Source: Thamnocephalis sphaerospora (taxonomy: Eukaryota > Zoopagomycota > Zoopagomycetes > Zoopagales > Sigmoideomycetaceae). From it: DNA of 47,379 nt. This document shows positions 13,100 through 24,151 of the stretch, one piece after another. The position numbers and the translations under genes were made by a program. Numbering within the stretch: position 1 is the first letter of the stretch; each line of letters opens with the position of its first letter. The notes under the pieces were generated by a model. That model was not told the origin of the DNA, made no database searches, and saw only the letters and a program-made list of their open reading frames with translations. The stretch lies in NCBI GenBank assembly GCA_003614735.1, contig KZ992475.1:1-47379 (forward strand). Reading direction: 5' to 3'.

Positions 13100-14877
13100 G
13101 ATTGAAGTACTGTGTCGTGGAGCAGAATACTACGTGACAAATAATAAGCGAGCGTATCTAGCACAGCGGACAGTCGCTCAAACGACCAGTGCAAGTGGGA
13201 TCGTTGATGTTGGTGATGAATACACCTTTCGTCGGCGGCGTTTGGGAAGCTGAAGTGTACTGGAAGAGGGAAGGCAAGAACTATTGATTGCCGAAGCGTA
13301 ACTAGCGCTGTTCTCGGGGCGAGAAACGGCGGGCGCGAACGTAAGTAAAGGAAGACTAGACGAAGGTGGCGATCTCGGATAAAGACGGCATACCACAGAG
13401 GGCTATATACCCGTATCGCCTGTGGCAGAGGGCGCAGCGTAGCTATCGTGCTGTAACCGCACCCGCACCAGACGTACCCACGCCCTGTGTTCTTGCACGC
13501 TTGGATGGTGGCGCCGCCTCATGTGAAAACGTGAAAGTGTTCACCGCGTAAGACTTAACATGGAATACCAACCAGAAAACGTGAACGCAGGTCGTACCAA
13601 AGGCCAGCACATGTCAAAAGCTAGCTTCTCAGGCGTTTTTGTAACATAATGAGGCCTCTGCACAGCTGAAAAAGCAGCTGCGGTCCCCTCGTACCAACAT
13701 GCATGCGTGGCTTCCGGGTCTGCTCGCAACAGCGCCATTACGGCATAGTAATGGTCGTGTACTTTGATTATGTAGCGCCAGCGCGCATTTTGTCTCTGCA
13801 AAGCCCATGCGAGTCTCAACCGGGCAATGCCGAGGGATGGCATATGCTAGCACCTATTTGCCTATCACGCATGCATGTAGCACATACCAGCAGAGCGTAC
13901 CAGGCGGAACCAATGCGATCGAGGGCGATGGTTACTTTTGCGCCGAGCAGCACTTGTGCAGAAAACGTCGCAGGGGCGGCTAAGCCACTTGGCGAGTTGG
14001 TTACACCAAGCATGTATTTCTGTACAAGGTCACTGCTTTGGGCGGACCACGCTTTTGCATTAAAAATACCATCGGACACCGTCACTGAGCTGGCCCCAGC
14101 CGCCAGTGCTCGTTATCTGTCGATTGCTTGGCCAGAAGAGGCTGGCCGATCGGTGAGAGAACCGCCTCAAACTACACGGCCACTGCCGTCCACTTGTCAC
14201 TGTGCTGTCGCAGAGAACCAAGGCAGACGCAGCGGGTACACATACCCATTGCACCATCGTCTGCATTGCCCAGCTGTGACTGCGGGGTAGTGGACTTGCA
14301 GCACCCCAAAAAGGACCTATCGGTCACCCGACCAAGGTGCGCATCCAATGCTTGTTAATTGCTCAGCCGCAGACGTACCGTCGGCACCGCGTCTTCCGTG
14401 GTTGCACGCGTATCCGCCTTTTACGTTGGATGGAAAGACGCTGCGCAACTACCAGGCAGATACGGCAGTTTTCCAATGCTAAATCCGGAACACATGTTCG
14501 CCAAGTGCAGACCTCCGCGCCCGCCGCCAAGATACACCCAAGAAGAAAGACGCGGTGCAAATTCGGTATTTGTCTTCAAGTGCCTGCCATGGCACAAGAA
14601 CAGCTGATCTGTATCGTGGGTAGAATGCCGACATGCAAATAGATACACATGAAAGCGAATGTGTATTGGACTGCTCTCGCCCCACATACCTAGTTTTTTC
14701 ACCGCTGGCAAATATTTTACCAATGTTTAATAGTGTCTGTGAATGCTAGAATGCCTGAATACCAATCTGATAGCTAGGGCGCTCATGTCTACGCTGCAAA
14801 TACAAAAAAAGCGCTATTGCTTCATCTTAGTCAAAATTGTGATTTTCCTACTATCTGTCTCGTGATTATGCTAACAA
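13100..14877. other. Ambiguous 1.8 kb region; possible but unresolved gene
   Basis: The left 300 bp are the promoter side of the Pro-rich gene. From about 13540 to 14270 the minus strand offers two protein-like segments: 14085 down to about 13886 (contains QKYMLGVTNSPSGLAAPATF) and 13843 down to 13541 (contains RWRYIIKVHDHYYAVMALL), joinable in frame by a GTATGT...GCTAG intron. The plus strand over 14359-14607 has another protein-like frame (GRYGSFPMLNPEHMFAKC, ending FKCLPWHKNS). I could not build a complete start-to-stop model on either strand, and neither matches a family I recognise. It could hold one short fungal orphan gene or be non-coding. Confidence 0.25.
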
Positions 14878-14951
14878 GCTCCCATAGCTCAGCTGGTTAG
14901 AGCGTGGTGCTAATAACGCCAAGGTCGTAGGTTCGATCCCTGCTGGGAGCA
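14878..14951 (+). tRNA. tRNA-Ile (anticodon AAU)
   Basis: A 74-nt cloverleaf without intron: acceptor stem GCTCCCA pairs with TGGGAGC, discriminator A at 14951; D arm GCTC...GAGC; anticodon stem TGGTG/CGCCA closing the loop CTAATAA with anticodon AAT (AAU, to be modified to IAU); variable loop AGGTC; T arm GTAGG-TTCGATC-CCTGC. The A box and the GGTTCGATCCC B box are intact. A run of five T follows at 14954-14958 as the Pol III terminator. CCA is not encoded, as expected for a eukaryote. Confidence 0.97.
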
Positions 14952-14953
14952 TC

Positions 14954-14958
14954 CTTTT
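14954..14958 (+). terminator. Pol III terminator after tRNA-Ile
   Basis: TTTTT starting three bases past the tRNA 3' end, the usual RNA polymerase III stop. Confidence 0.7.
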
Positions 14959-15273
14959 TGTCCCGGCGACAACCGACATCCTTTTGCACCGGTCGCAAGC
15001 GCGCCTTATGCTGCGACCACTCGCGATCAACCAAACCTGTTTAGGACGTCGCATACGCTGCAAAGCTACCGCGTTATGCAAGCATATCTGCCGACAGCCA
15101 CAGCAGGATGGGAGAGCGCACGGACATGTCAATGTGCACCGGGTTCAACAGGAAAAATACGCTACATGGCGCGTGCACATCTTCATTGATTACGATACCA
15201 ACACGCAGGCGCGCGAAACGAGCGGTATCGCTGACGGTGTTTGGAAGGAAGCAGCGGCGGGAGAGGCGACGGC
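14959..15273. other. Spacer between tRNA-Ile and the actin 3' end
   Basis: 315 bp with only short overlapping ORFs. It should contain the actin 3' untranslated region on the minus strand. No further tRNA or repeat seen. Confidence 0.4.
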
Positions 15274-16653
<1,380 letters not shown>

Positions 16654-18981
16654 GATGATAGTGATGTGTTAAAGTGGCGGTAAGCGGGGCTACGCACAAA
16701 GGGCAAGGAAGCAAGGTAGGAGATGCGGGAGGAAGCAGGTAGACAATGAGAAAGAGAGTCGGCGGGGCGGGCGAGGGTGCTTGGTGTCGGCTTTAAAGCT
16801 GCTGACGCTGTTGGCCACGGTGAGCACGGCAGCGACGTATCGCTGTGTGAGCATCGACACCCGCTTCACTCACCTACCTCACACCCACCCACACGTAGAC
16901 GCCTATATGTCCGTGGCCGGGCAAGGAAAGCGAGGATGGCAGGGACAGTTTGGGATGGCCGCATGCTTGTTTCCCGTTCTGGCGACCAGGTCCCGCCTTG
17001 CCAGCGTGGCAGCTACTTGCTACGCTCTCCCTTGGCCCTGACCATGGCCGTTGCCGAGTTGCTTCCTGCCTTGTAGAGTGCGCGTGATGTTTCGCGTCTG
17101 CCGCGTGTCTCGGCCGCTGGCGTAGCTACCATGCTGTCTATAGCGTCCTTGTCGACGCAGCGTTGCGCTTGTCGTGGCTGTGCACTGCGCCATGGCAGGA
17201 CAGCGACGGTGGCGACAGCAGCAACGATGGCGAGCTACGCTGGTGTCGGGTGGCGCACACCTATCAACTACCCCTGCTCACGCTGTCTTGCCAAGTGGCC
17301 AATCAGCGAGCGTTGTATCGGCCATGCTGGCCGGTGGCTCTGGTGCTGGCCGGGGGGGGAGGGGAGGGTAGGTGATGTCACCCACCCCGGCCCATTTCTT
17401 GGCAATCCGATGTGAGAGCGGTCGGTCGCCAAGAGCGGTCTGACCGCAGGCCACTTTGCTTTCCTGGTGATGGGAATGGCACAGTGGCATTGACGGTGAC
17501 GGCAGTGCGGTGCGAATGGTGTCAAGCCAGATTGCAATACCGCTTCTGCGATGCATACACATACAGAAGCAAGTGCATACACACCCATGCACTCTCGTTT
17601 TCGCTCGTTCTCGCTGTGGCGGCCCTGTGGGCACCGTCGCTTGTGCTGAACTCATCTTTGCTATCAGTGGCATCACCTGACTGCACGCGTGACGTTGTCC
17701 TGCCGCATGACGGGACTGCGGCCGCTGTTGCGCAGCTGCAGTCGGTGTAAGCAGTCTGCAGACACCCACCACTGGCTAGCGCGGTTCGGATAAGACGCTA
17801 TTAGTAGCCAACCGGTGCCACAGGACAGTATGCTGCGGTGCAAGTGTGCTGCTGCTGCGGCTACGACGGTACCACGCGCTGCTCCTACTGCCGCACTGGG
17901 CGGATGCGTGGGTACTCGTTCCATCTTCTCACCCGTTGGTAGATCCGCATGTTGCCACACTTGCAAGTCTGATTGGAGGCCACATGGTGACTATGCCACT
18001 TTCGTTGTCTGTTTCCATTTCCTGCGACCTGTGATAGGGCGCCCTTGGCTAGGTCCCATATCGGTATGCCGCTTGCTGCCTGTGCACCTGTCCGCCCAGC
18101 CATTTAACACCTCGCGCTGCCAAGTGCGTGTGCGCGTCCACCACTCCTCTGCTCCTCCACCAAACCGTACTGTAACCCTCACGCAGTGCGCCTGCTCATT
18201 CCTCCTGTCTAGTGCTCTGCTCGCCCTGGTGGCGCATTGAAACGTCTCTCGCATCGTTTTAGCAGCTGCACTCCGAGCACCAGCATCACACTGCGGCCGC
18301 CTGCGTTGTGTGCCTCGCGGTTCCACCGTCCCCGTGCGCTCCTTGTGCTAGCCGCTGCCTGGGCGCCCAGTAGACCTCTGACTTTTGCCACTGCCGCCGC
18401 GTCGACGGAGCTATTAGGCAGTCAGACTCTTGGCATTTTGCCACTGTATCCGCTCATCGCTTTTCTGCTACGCGCACACGCTAGTCTACGCTTACGTACG
18501 TACTGGCTATTGTCCACACTCCGATACCGCTGGCGCTTATCTTGTGTGATCCCTCCCTATTCGTCCTCTCTATTTCGCTGTTTGGCGGTTTGTCCGTCTG
18601 CCGTCCCTTGTTTGTTGTCTGGCTTGTTCGCGTGGTCACCGTGTGCTCTGCGCCGCTCTCACGCACGCTGCCATCCTTGCCCGGACGCACTGCCGGTAGC
18701 TTCTGTGCTGTGCGCTTTTCGCCGTTATTCTTTGTCCTGCGTTCTTTCTAGTTTGCTTCTGGTTCTTTAACCTATTCGTTGCTTTACTTGCCGTGTGCAC
18801 CTACGCTTCTTTCAAAGCCTTCGATTGCCCTCTTTGTACTTCACCTTCCGTATCTGCTACCTATTGTCGCCATCGCTGCCTGGAACAACCCATTTGGGCA
18901 TCTGTCTGGTACCACTCTGGTGCATTGTTGCCAGTGCTCACACAGTGCAATCGTGTATTCGTCCCTTCGGCTGTATTTGCG
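16654..18981. other. Divergent promoter region between actin and the PB1-like gene
   Basis: About 2.3 kb between two divergent starts. The left part is the actin promoter and leader, including a GA/CT-rich patch near 16570-16760. The right part, about 18480-18960, is strikingly C/T-rich on the plus strand and reads as a long pyrimidine-rich 5' leader. Several ORFs of 100-177 codons exist on the plus strand but have the skewed Ser/Cys/Leu/Arg composition of translated CT-rich DNA, no domain and no consistent continuation; I do not call them genes. Confidence 0.45.
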
Positions 18982-19607
18982 ATGCATTTCGCTTTGCCGC
19001 CTATCCTCCTGTACAAGCAGCAGCCGCTGACATCTGCAGCAGTGCAAAACAACGCCCTTAAGATAGCACCCGTCCCAACGCCAATGCCTGAAAGGCCGCT
19101 TGACAAGGAAACAATGTTGCAAAAACTACCCGCACTCGCGCGTGCACAAGCGCTAGCACGGGTGCACCGAGAAAGCAGTCTGCCTCAGCAGACTTTTATG
19201 CTGGATGAGGGAAATACCTCTGGCCAGTATTTGGATCCGGCTGCCGCACCGGCTGAAACCTTGATCGATCTGGTGGATGTCATCCTTCAGCGGCCGCCTT
19301 CCACCTTACCGGATACGCTGATCGACGCTGTCCCGCGCCGCCATCGTCCGCGCCCACGCTCTCGTTCGCTGCCAGATTCACTTTTCGACACCGTCACAGC
19401 GGACGCTGCTGAGGGGGCCGGTCGCAGTGATAGGCGTCAGCGTGTAGTCATGATGGCGGCATCGCGCCCACAGCCTATGCCGCAGACCACCACTCTTTTT
19501 CCGCCGATCATCGATCCGCCCCAGCGCAAATCCTCTATTGCCGGTGCGTTGCCGCAACCGCGGCAGCACAAGCGTCTGCCGCCATTGCCGTGTCCGTTCA
19601 AGGTAGC

Positions 19608-19643
<36 letters not shown>

Positions 19644-20199
19644 CGAAATACCGTCATCGCCCCCGTCTGCGTCAGCGTCAGTAGTCGCCTCATCATCACC
19701 ACCACCAACTGCACCCCCTGCTTTGCGGTACAGACATAGACCGTCCGCCTCCGCTTCCGCAACAACACCCATTCATGCACGCTGCGAGATGCCACACGAC
19801 AAAGTACCTGCTGTAGAGCCCAATTTTGTTGCAGCTCAGCAGACCACCGAGGAAGCATGTGCGCCAGCCACAATGCCTCAGCGTGTGCGTCTGATTCGTC
19901 AGCGCTCCTCGTCCGTGACCAATGTGGCGTCCGCTTTCCAGCTGCTGCGTATCGTGCTTTCGGCGCGAGATTACATCACACTACGTGTACCCGCCGACGT
20001 CTCGCTCAGCGACTTAACCAACATGGTAGTGGCAAAATGTCTGCGCTGCGGTCGACGCCAGGACGATCTGACCCATCGAGTGTTCATCTGGGAGCGCTGC
20101 GAGTCTAGTCGCACCCTTGGGGTCGTCAACGACACCATCCTGCGTGAGGCTTTTGCTCAGGCGTCGGTCGACGAACACATCACACTGTACTGGACGTAG
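18982..20199 (+). CDS. PolyQ protein with C-terminal PB1-like domain
   Basis: Single exon, 405 aa from the first in-frame ATG; the open frame extends further upstream but without an ATG. The N-terminal 320 residues look disordered: Pro/Arg-rich, with a repeated LPDxLxD theme (TLIDLVDVIL, LPDTLIDAVP, LPDSLFDTV), a perfect 12-residue polyglutamine tract coded by CAG, and a Ser/Pro/Ala stretch. The last 80 residues form a compact block: a DYITLRVPADVSLSDLTNMV segment, HRVFIWERCESSR, then ITLYWT at the very end, with the beta-alpha spacing of a PB1 or ubiquitin-like fold. PB1 domains mediate heterodimeric scaffolding in signalling (for example Bem1/Cdc24, NADPH oxidase regulators); the specific partner is unknown. 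An AATAAA lies at 20271. Domain call is moderate, existence of the gene is strong. Confidence 0.7.
19609..19643 (+). repeat. (CAG)n microsatellite encoding polyQ
   Basis: An uninterrupted run of about 12 CAG units within the PB1-like gene. It encodes polyglutamine in frame and should be length-variable between strains. Confidence 0.9.
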
Positions 20200-20270
20200 C
20201 AGCTGCCGTCACACACACAAGTGTTTGCACTCCTTTGTCACTGTAATGCCATATTTCCCTTTTTGCGTGC

Positions 20271-20276
20271 AATAAA
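20271..20276 (+). terminator. Poly(A) signal of the PB1-like gene
   Basis: AATAAA 72 nt after the stop codon, in the 267-bp spacer shared with the convergent Kre9-like gene. Confidence 0.55.
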
Positions 20277-20466
20277 TCGCCCATTCGTAATTCTTGCGCA
20301 ACACACCGGATAGACACTTTGAGCTAGCACAACAAAACCAATTCATTTTGCAGAGCGTTCTGCGACCGCAGCTTGGAAGCAGTCGGCAGTAAATGACGTT
20401 GGCAGCATGGAGCAAAAGGGCAAAAGGGACCGGCGACAATGTGACGCGGTATGTTCCATAGTGCGG

Positions 20467-21379
20467 CTACAAGGCCAGCAGGCTAGATAGCCCCGCAAAC
20501 AACGTCAAGCCTAGAAGGCTGGTCGTTGCTGCAGCGCTGGAAGCACTGCTGGCAGCGGCGCCAACAGGCTTCTTCTCAGCGCTTGGCTTATCGGTGTTTG
20601 GCTTATCGGCCGACTTGCTCGACTCGGGCTTCTTGTTTGTGTCTGGTTTCGCACCTTCCGACTGCTTGTTAGCATCGGGCTTTGGTGCAGCAGCGTCAGC
20701 CGGCTTCGCGTCCGCTGGCTTTGCGTCGGCTGGCTTAGTCTCGGCCGGCTTCACCTCCACCGGCTTCACGTCCGCCGCCTTCGTATCAGCCAGCTTCACG
20801 CTCGCCGGCCGCGCAACCGCCTCAGGCCGAGGCGCCTCAGGCTTGGCCGTTTCAGGCTTTGGCAGTGGCTTACCCTTGCTATCGCCGACTGTACATCGCC
20901 GACGAATATGCACGTGGCAGTACCGGTTAGCCTTTGCGTAGGTGACAGAGCGCTTACGAGCGGGCACAACGTACCCTTGAAGTCGCCGCTGAAAAGAGGC
21001 GACGATGCGCCGTTCACACGCAGGAACCAGTTTCCGGCGCTGATATCGCTCGGCACCTTCCACACAACATTGTGCTGGTCCGGCGATGTGTTGGCCACCT
21101 GGATGACAGCGTTGGTGTCGCGGTTGACGGCTTCAATCTGAACCTCCGACGAGGTATTCGGAGTCGAATCCGTGGCCCACGTCACCGTGATGGTCGAACC
21201 AGGCACAAATGGACCCATGGGTGTGTTGAGCTGCGTGATCTCTGCACAATGCATATATGGCATGTTGCGTATGAGCACTGACGACTAGCCAAACAGCGGG
21301 TGCGCAGACATGGCAACCTACCGGCCTGAACGGTCGAGAGAACGGCCACAAGTGCTAGGATTCCTGCGTAGACGCGCAT
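20467..21379 (-). CDS. Kre9/Knh1-like GPI-anchored cell-wall protein
   Basis: Three exons on the minus strand: 21379-21322, 21241-20975, 20888-20467, giving 248 aa. Residues 1-19 are a signal peptide (MRVYAGILALVAVLSTVQA), and the first intron falls exactly at its end. Residues 20-108 match the Kre9/Knh1 N-terminal, Ser-Thr-rich GPI-anchored family fold: ITQLNTPMGPFVPGSTITVTW, then NVVWKVPSDISAGNWFLRVN and a FSGDF strand. A Lys/Pro/Ala/Asp-rich linker follows, with KPADA repeats (about 125-215). The C-terminus has a Ser/Ala region and a hydrophobic tail (LLGLTLFAGLSSLLAL), a typical GPI signal. Family members are implicated in beta-1,6-glucan assembly or wall anchoring. The start ATG is the second in-frame initiator-like codon; an upstream TTG is not used. 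A TATATA-containing element sits about 190 bp upstream. Confidence 0.85.
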
Positions 21380-22202
21380 TTTCAATGGTCACGCTAATGT
21401 ATGTGCGATTAGAGAAAAAGATGCCGGGTTCTGCGCGGCAAACAAGATGCTATGGAGACAGAAATGAAAGCAGATGGCAAGCAAGAGCTGCGGTGAGAAA
21501 CGGCTATGTAAACGTGTGCCAACGAGCAGATGGGCAAGCGTGGATCGGTGGGATAACCAAGCGGCTGATATATAAAATGACAAAGGCAGCTGGGTCAGCC
21601 GGTCGAGGCGCAGCGCAGTTTGGATATGCAGCATGTGGCACACTAGAATGCCGGTGTGTCGGCAGCCAGCGCGAAAAAGGGGCATAGATCGCCGTCCAGG
21701 AGGCGTGCATACCCATATGCACTCGGTAACCTCCTTTTCGCATGCCTCCAATACGACTGGCGCATGGCGATGCCGGACAGATGCAATAAAAGCAAGACTA
21801 GATGCACCACGACGAGCGGTAGCCATGGCAGGCAACGACACGGTACAGGTCACTGACCTCACTGGGTGCTGGTATTCTGCCTAGATGCAGGCGTAACGGC
21901 GATGAAGAACCTATCGGGCGAGCGGTAGCAAATGCTGCAAGTTAGGAACGCGCAGAGTTGAGAACGACGATGATTATGGCGGCTCTGGCCACATCACGCT
22001 AGATAAATACGCTAGTATGCTCATTCAGATGTTTAATAATTTGCCGCCTATTTGACATTCGTGTTGGAATTTCGCTTCATTTACTAGACATATTACGCAC
22101 ATACAAAGCATACACATACTAACACATACCAACACAGACCAACATGTATCCACACACATACACACGCATATACACACGCACGTACGCTATCCAGCCGCTG
22201 CG
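21380..22202. other. Intergenic region with a low-complexity ACACATAC tract
   Basis: Upstream region of the Kre9-like gene, with a TATATAAAA-like element at about 21569-21578. Between about 22090 and 22190 the plus strand is a degenerate tract of short words such as acacatac, aacacata and cacacgca. No convincing coding exon was found. Confidence 0.45.
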
Positions 22203-22768
22203 CTACATGGAGATGCCGATGCGTATTTGGAACAGCAAACAATTGGTTCCACCGATATGTGCGAATCCTGTGACTAGCGGAAAGGGGCCGCCAGGGGGAT
22301 AGGGAACATACTGCAAGGGGAAGTGCGGCGAGGGGCGGAGATGCAACTCAACGTCCAAAGGGGCATCCGCAGGCATGTAAGGGCGACAAGGAGACCGGCG
22401 GTCGACACAAGTCGCCGACGGCAACAGGCGCAGTCTGAGCGCTTCTGCCTGGTCTGGCGGCACTGGCAAGGCCAGCAAACTGCCACCCTATCGTTTTGTG
22501 CAGGCTAAGCGCATGTATTGTCCTTGTGCGGCATATACTTTGCTGCTTGGACGGATGGTGGGTGGCATATGGTTGCAGATGCTGTCGCGATACACTGCGT
22601 GACGTATGCCAGTGCCAGCGGATACGCCCACTTCTTCCACGCATTTGCCCTGTCCTGCACCTCCGATTCGCAACCCCCTGCCGACACGCCCTTCTCTGTT
22701 TGGCTATACGCGCCTAGTCGTTGCAGCTGTCTGCACGTGTTGTTCCAGTGGCACAACCTAGCCGACAT
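22203..22768 (-). CDS. Doubtful two-exon orphan ORF
   Basis: Candidate exons 22768-22539 and 22479-22203 on the minus strand join in frame through a 59-nt GTATAT...GGCAG intron, giving 168 aa. The second exon reads like coding sequence (a PLDVELHLRPSPHFPLQY segment and a GGTNCLLFQIRIG end). No domain is recognised. Against it: the start would lie only 32 bp from the divergent start at 22801, the donor is not a strong consensus, and the opposite strand is also open across much of the region. Treat as a hypothesis. Confidence 0.28.
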
Positions 22769-22800
22769 TCACATCATTTGGCAGTGGTCAAGCACGCAGC

Positions 22801-23469
22801 ATGAGCGCCAACGGTGGGCAACACGGCACGGCGGTGGACATGCGTAGTATTCGCTCGATTGCTTACAATCGCCTTCATTTAGAGGTTCGTTTGCTCATTG
22901 CAACGCCATTTGTCTGGGAAGACAAGACGCCGCATATACTCACTCAGCTAAAGTGCGAGGGATGAGCCAGTGCGTTCTAGTCTTAGATTGCTAATTCAGT
23001 ATGCGCGCATATGCAGGAGAATTGGCTATGACACAAACACATCCATCAATCTAACAGAGACGACAGAGGTGCGGCGTGATGGTGGACGATGCAGAGCGGT
23101 GCGGCGTTTGCGACCGATCGGACTGACCAGCGCAATGACTGCAGTTTTTCGAGATTATTGGCCCAGACAATGAGTCGGTTAGACAGGCGTAAGTGTCGCA
23201 TGCTTGGAGGAGAGTGTTCAGTAGCTGATACTGCTTTTCTACACAGTCGACTGCAGGTGCAGAGCTTGATTCAACGCGAGGTGGGTGACGGCGTAAATAT
23301 ACACGTTCATCGCTGCTCTTCTAATGGTGCGGTGCTGTTTGGCGATCGACAGTCGGTCCATACAGAAGACATCTGCAGACTGCCTTTAAAAAGACTGGAA
23401 CGGCTTTTGGAGGCGCATCAAACAACTGCGGGCTACACAGATGCCAGGGGTGGACGTAGGAATGCTTAG
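22801..23469 (+). CDS. Small KH-like domain protein
   Basis: Four exons: 22801-22952, 23017-23068, 23145-23188, 23247-23469, giving 156 aa. The joined protein runs from MSANGGQHGTAVDMRSI through LHLEVRLLIATPFVW, HILTQLKRIGYDTNTSINLT, TETTEFFEIIGPDNESV and RQARLQVQSLIQREV. The order helix, strand, strand (FFEIIGPDNESV) and a final long helix resembles a type I KH fold, where the third strand is followed by a xxGPxxxxxxA helix. A canonical GxxG loop is not obvious, so nucleic-acid binding is uncertain. The C-terminus has a conserved-looking PLKRLERLLEAH helix and a basic tail. The exon boundaries are forced by frame, and none of the single ORFs alone covers more than part of the protein. Function unknown; post-transcriptional regulation would be a guess. 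Confidence 0.6.
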
Positions 23470-24151
23470 CTGAGCTGAAAGCGTGCTGACAATATAAACC
23501 ATGTTTATATGTGGCCATGGTGTATACGCTGGTGCTATTGAGTGGAGCGTAGATGTAAGCACGACGGTAGATTTCACGGCCGAGCGGCGATGATGCGCAT
23601 GGCTGTGCATGTGTAGGGAGCGTCGCTATACGCCATGCTTGCTATAGTATGGCGTATATGCGTATGAGCATACCCCAGAGTGGCTGGTAGGCAGACGAGC
23701 AGAGATGCTCTAGGCCATTCTAGGCTAAGCCGTTGAGTGGCATTGCGCCTATATGCAGCACTTTAGCAGCATACCTTGTTTTGTAAACGTAGTCTGCATA
23801 CCTGGTTTCCATTCACACTGCTCTACCTGCCTGTCTGCGCGTGCGTGATGCAGACGTGTTTGCGTTGGAAATGCAAAATGTTTCAATAGACATTTAGTGT
23901 ATAACTTTGCTGGCGTGAGCGTAGCGTGGTATGCGAAAGAATTGGCTGAAGCGTGCTGCGAGAGGCAAGCTAAGCGTCCTTGAGGTGGCGTGTTAGTTTC
24001 TCAGTAGGATGGTGCGTGGGCCTGTGTATTGTGTGTGTGGCGTATCAAAACTACCATGAACGCTACGCCGACCTCCTGGTCTCGCCCTCTTTTCTACAGC
24101 ACCGCATCAGCCAACTGAGAGGGTCGCGTGCGATAGCATCCGCTTATCAAC
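23470..24151. other. Intergenic region upstream of ribosomal protein eS6
   Basis: 680 bp with only short ORFs. It should hold the KH-like gene 3' end and the eS6 promoter and leader. The palindromic stretch around 23630-23660 (gctatacgccatgcttgctatagtatggcgtatatgc, broken here as two arms ATACGCCAT and ATGGCGTAT) could form a hairpin. No other feature seen. Confidence 0.4.

Noticed and set aside
13703-14290. 195-codon plus-strand ORF
   Set aside because: No recognisable domain, starts with a weak context and competes with more protein-like minus-strand frames; left as part of the ambiguous region.
18237-18770. 177-codon plus-strand ORF in the CT-rich region
   Set aside because: Composition (Ser, Leu, Cys, Arg, Pro) is what translated pyrimidine-rich leader DNA gives; no domain, and it lies directly upstream of the real PB1-like gene.
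18793-18981. N-terminal extension of the PB1-like protein
   Set aside because: The frame is open but begins with GTG and has no ATG before 18982; the extension is CT-derived sequence without conserved character.
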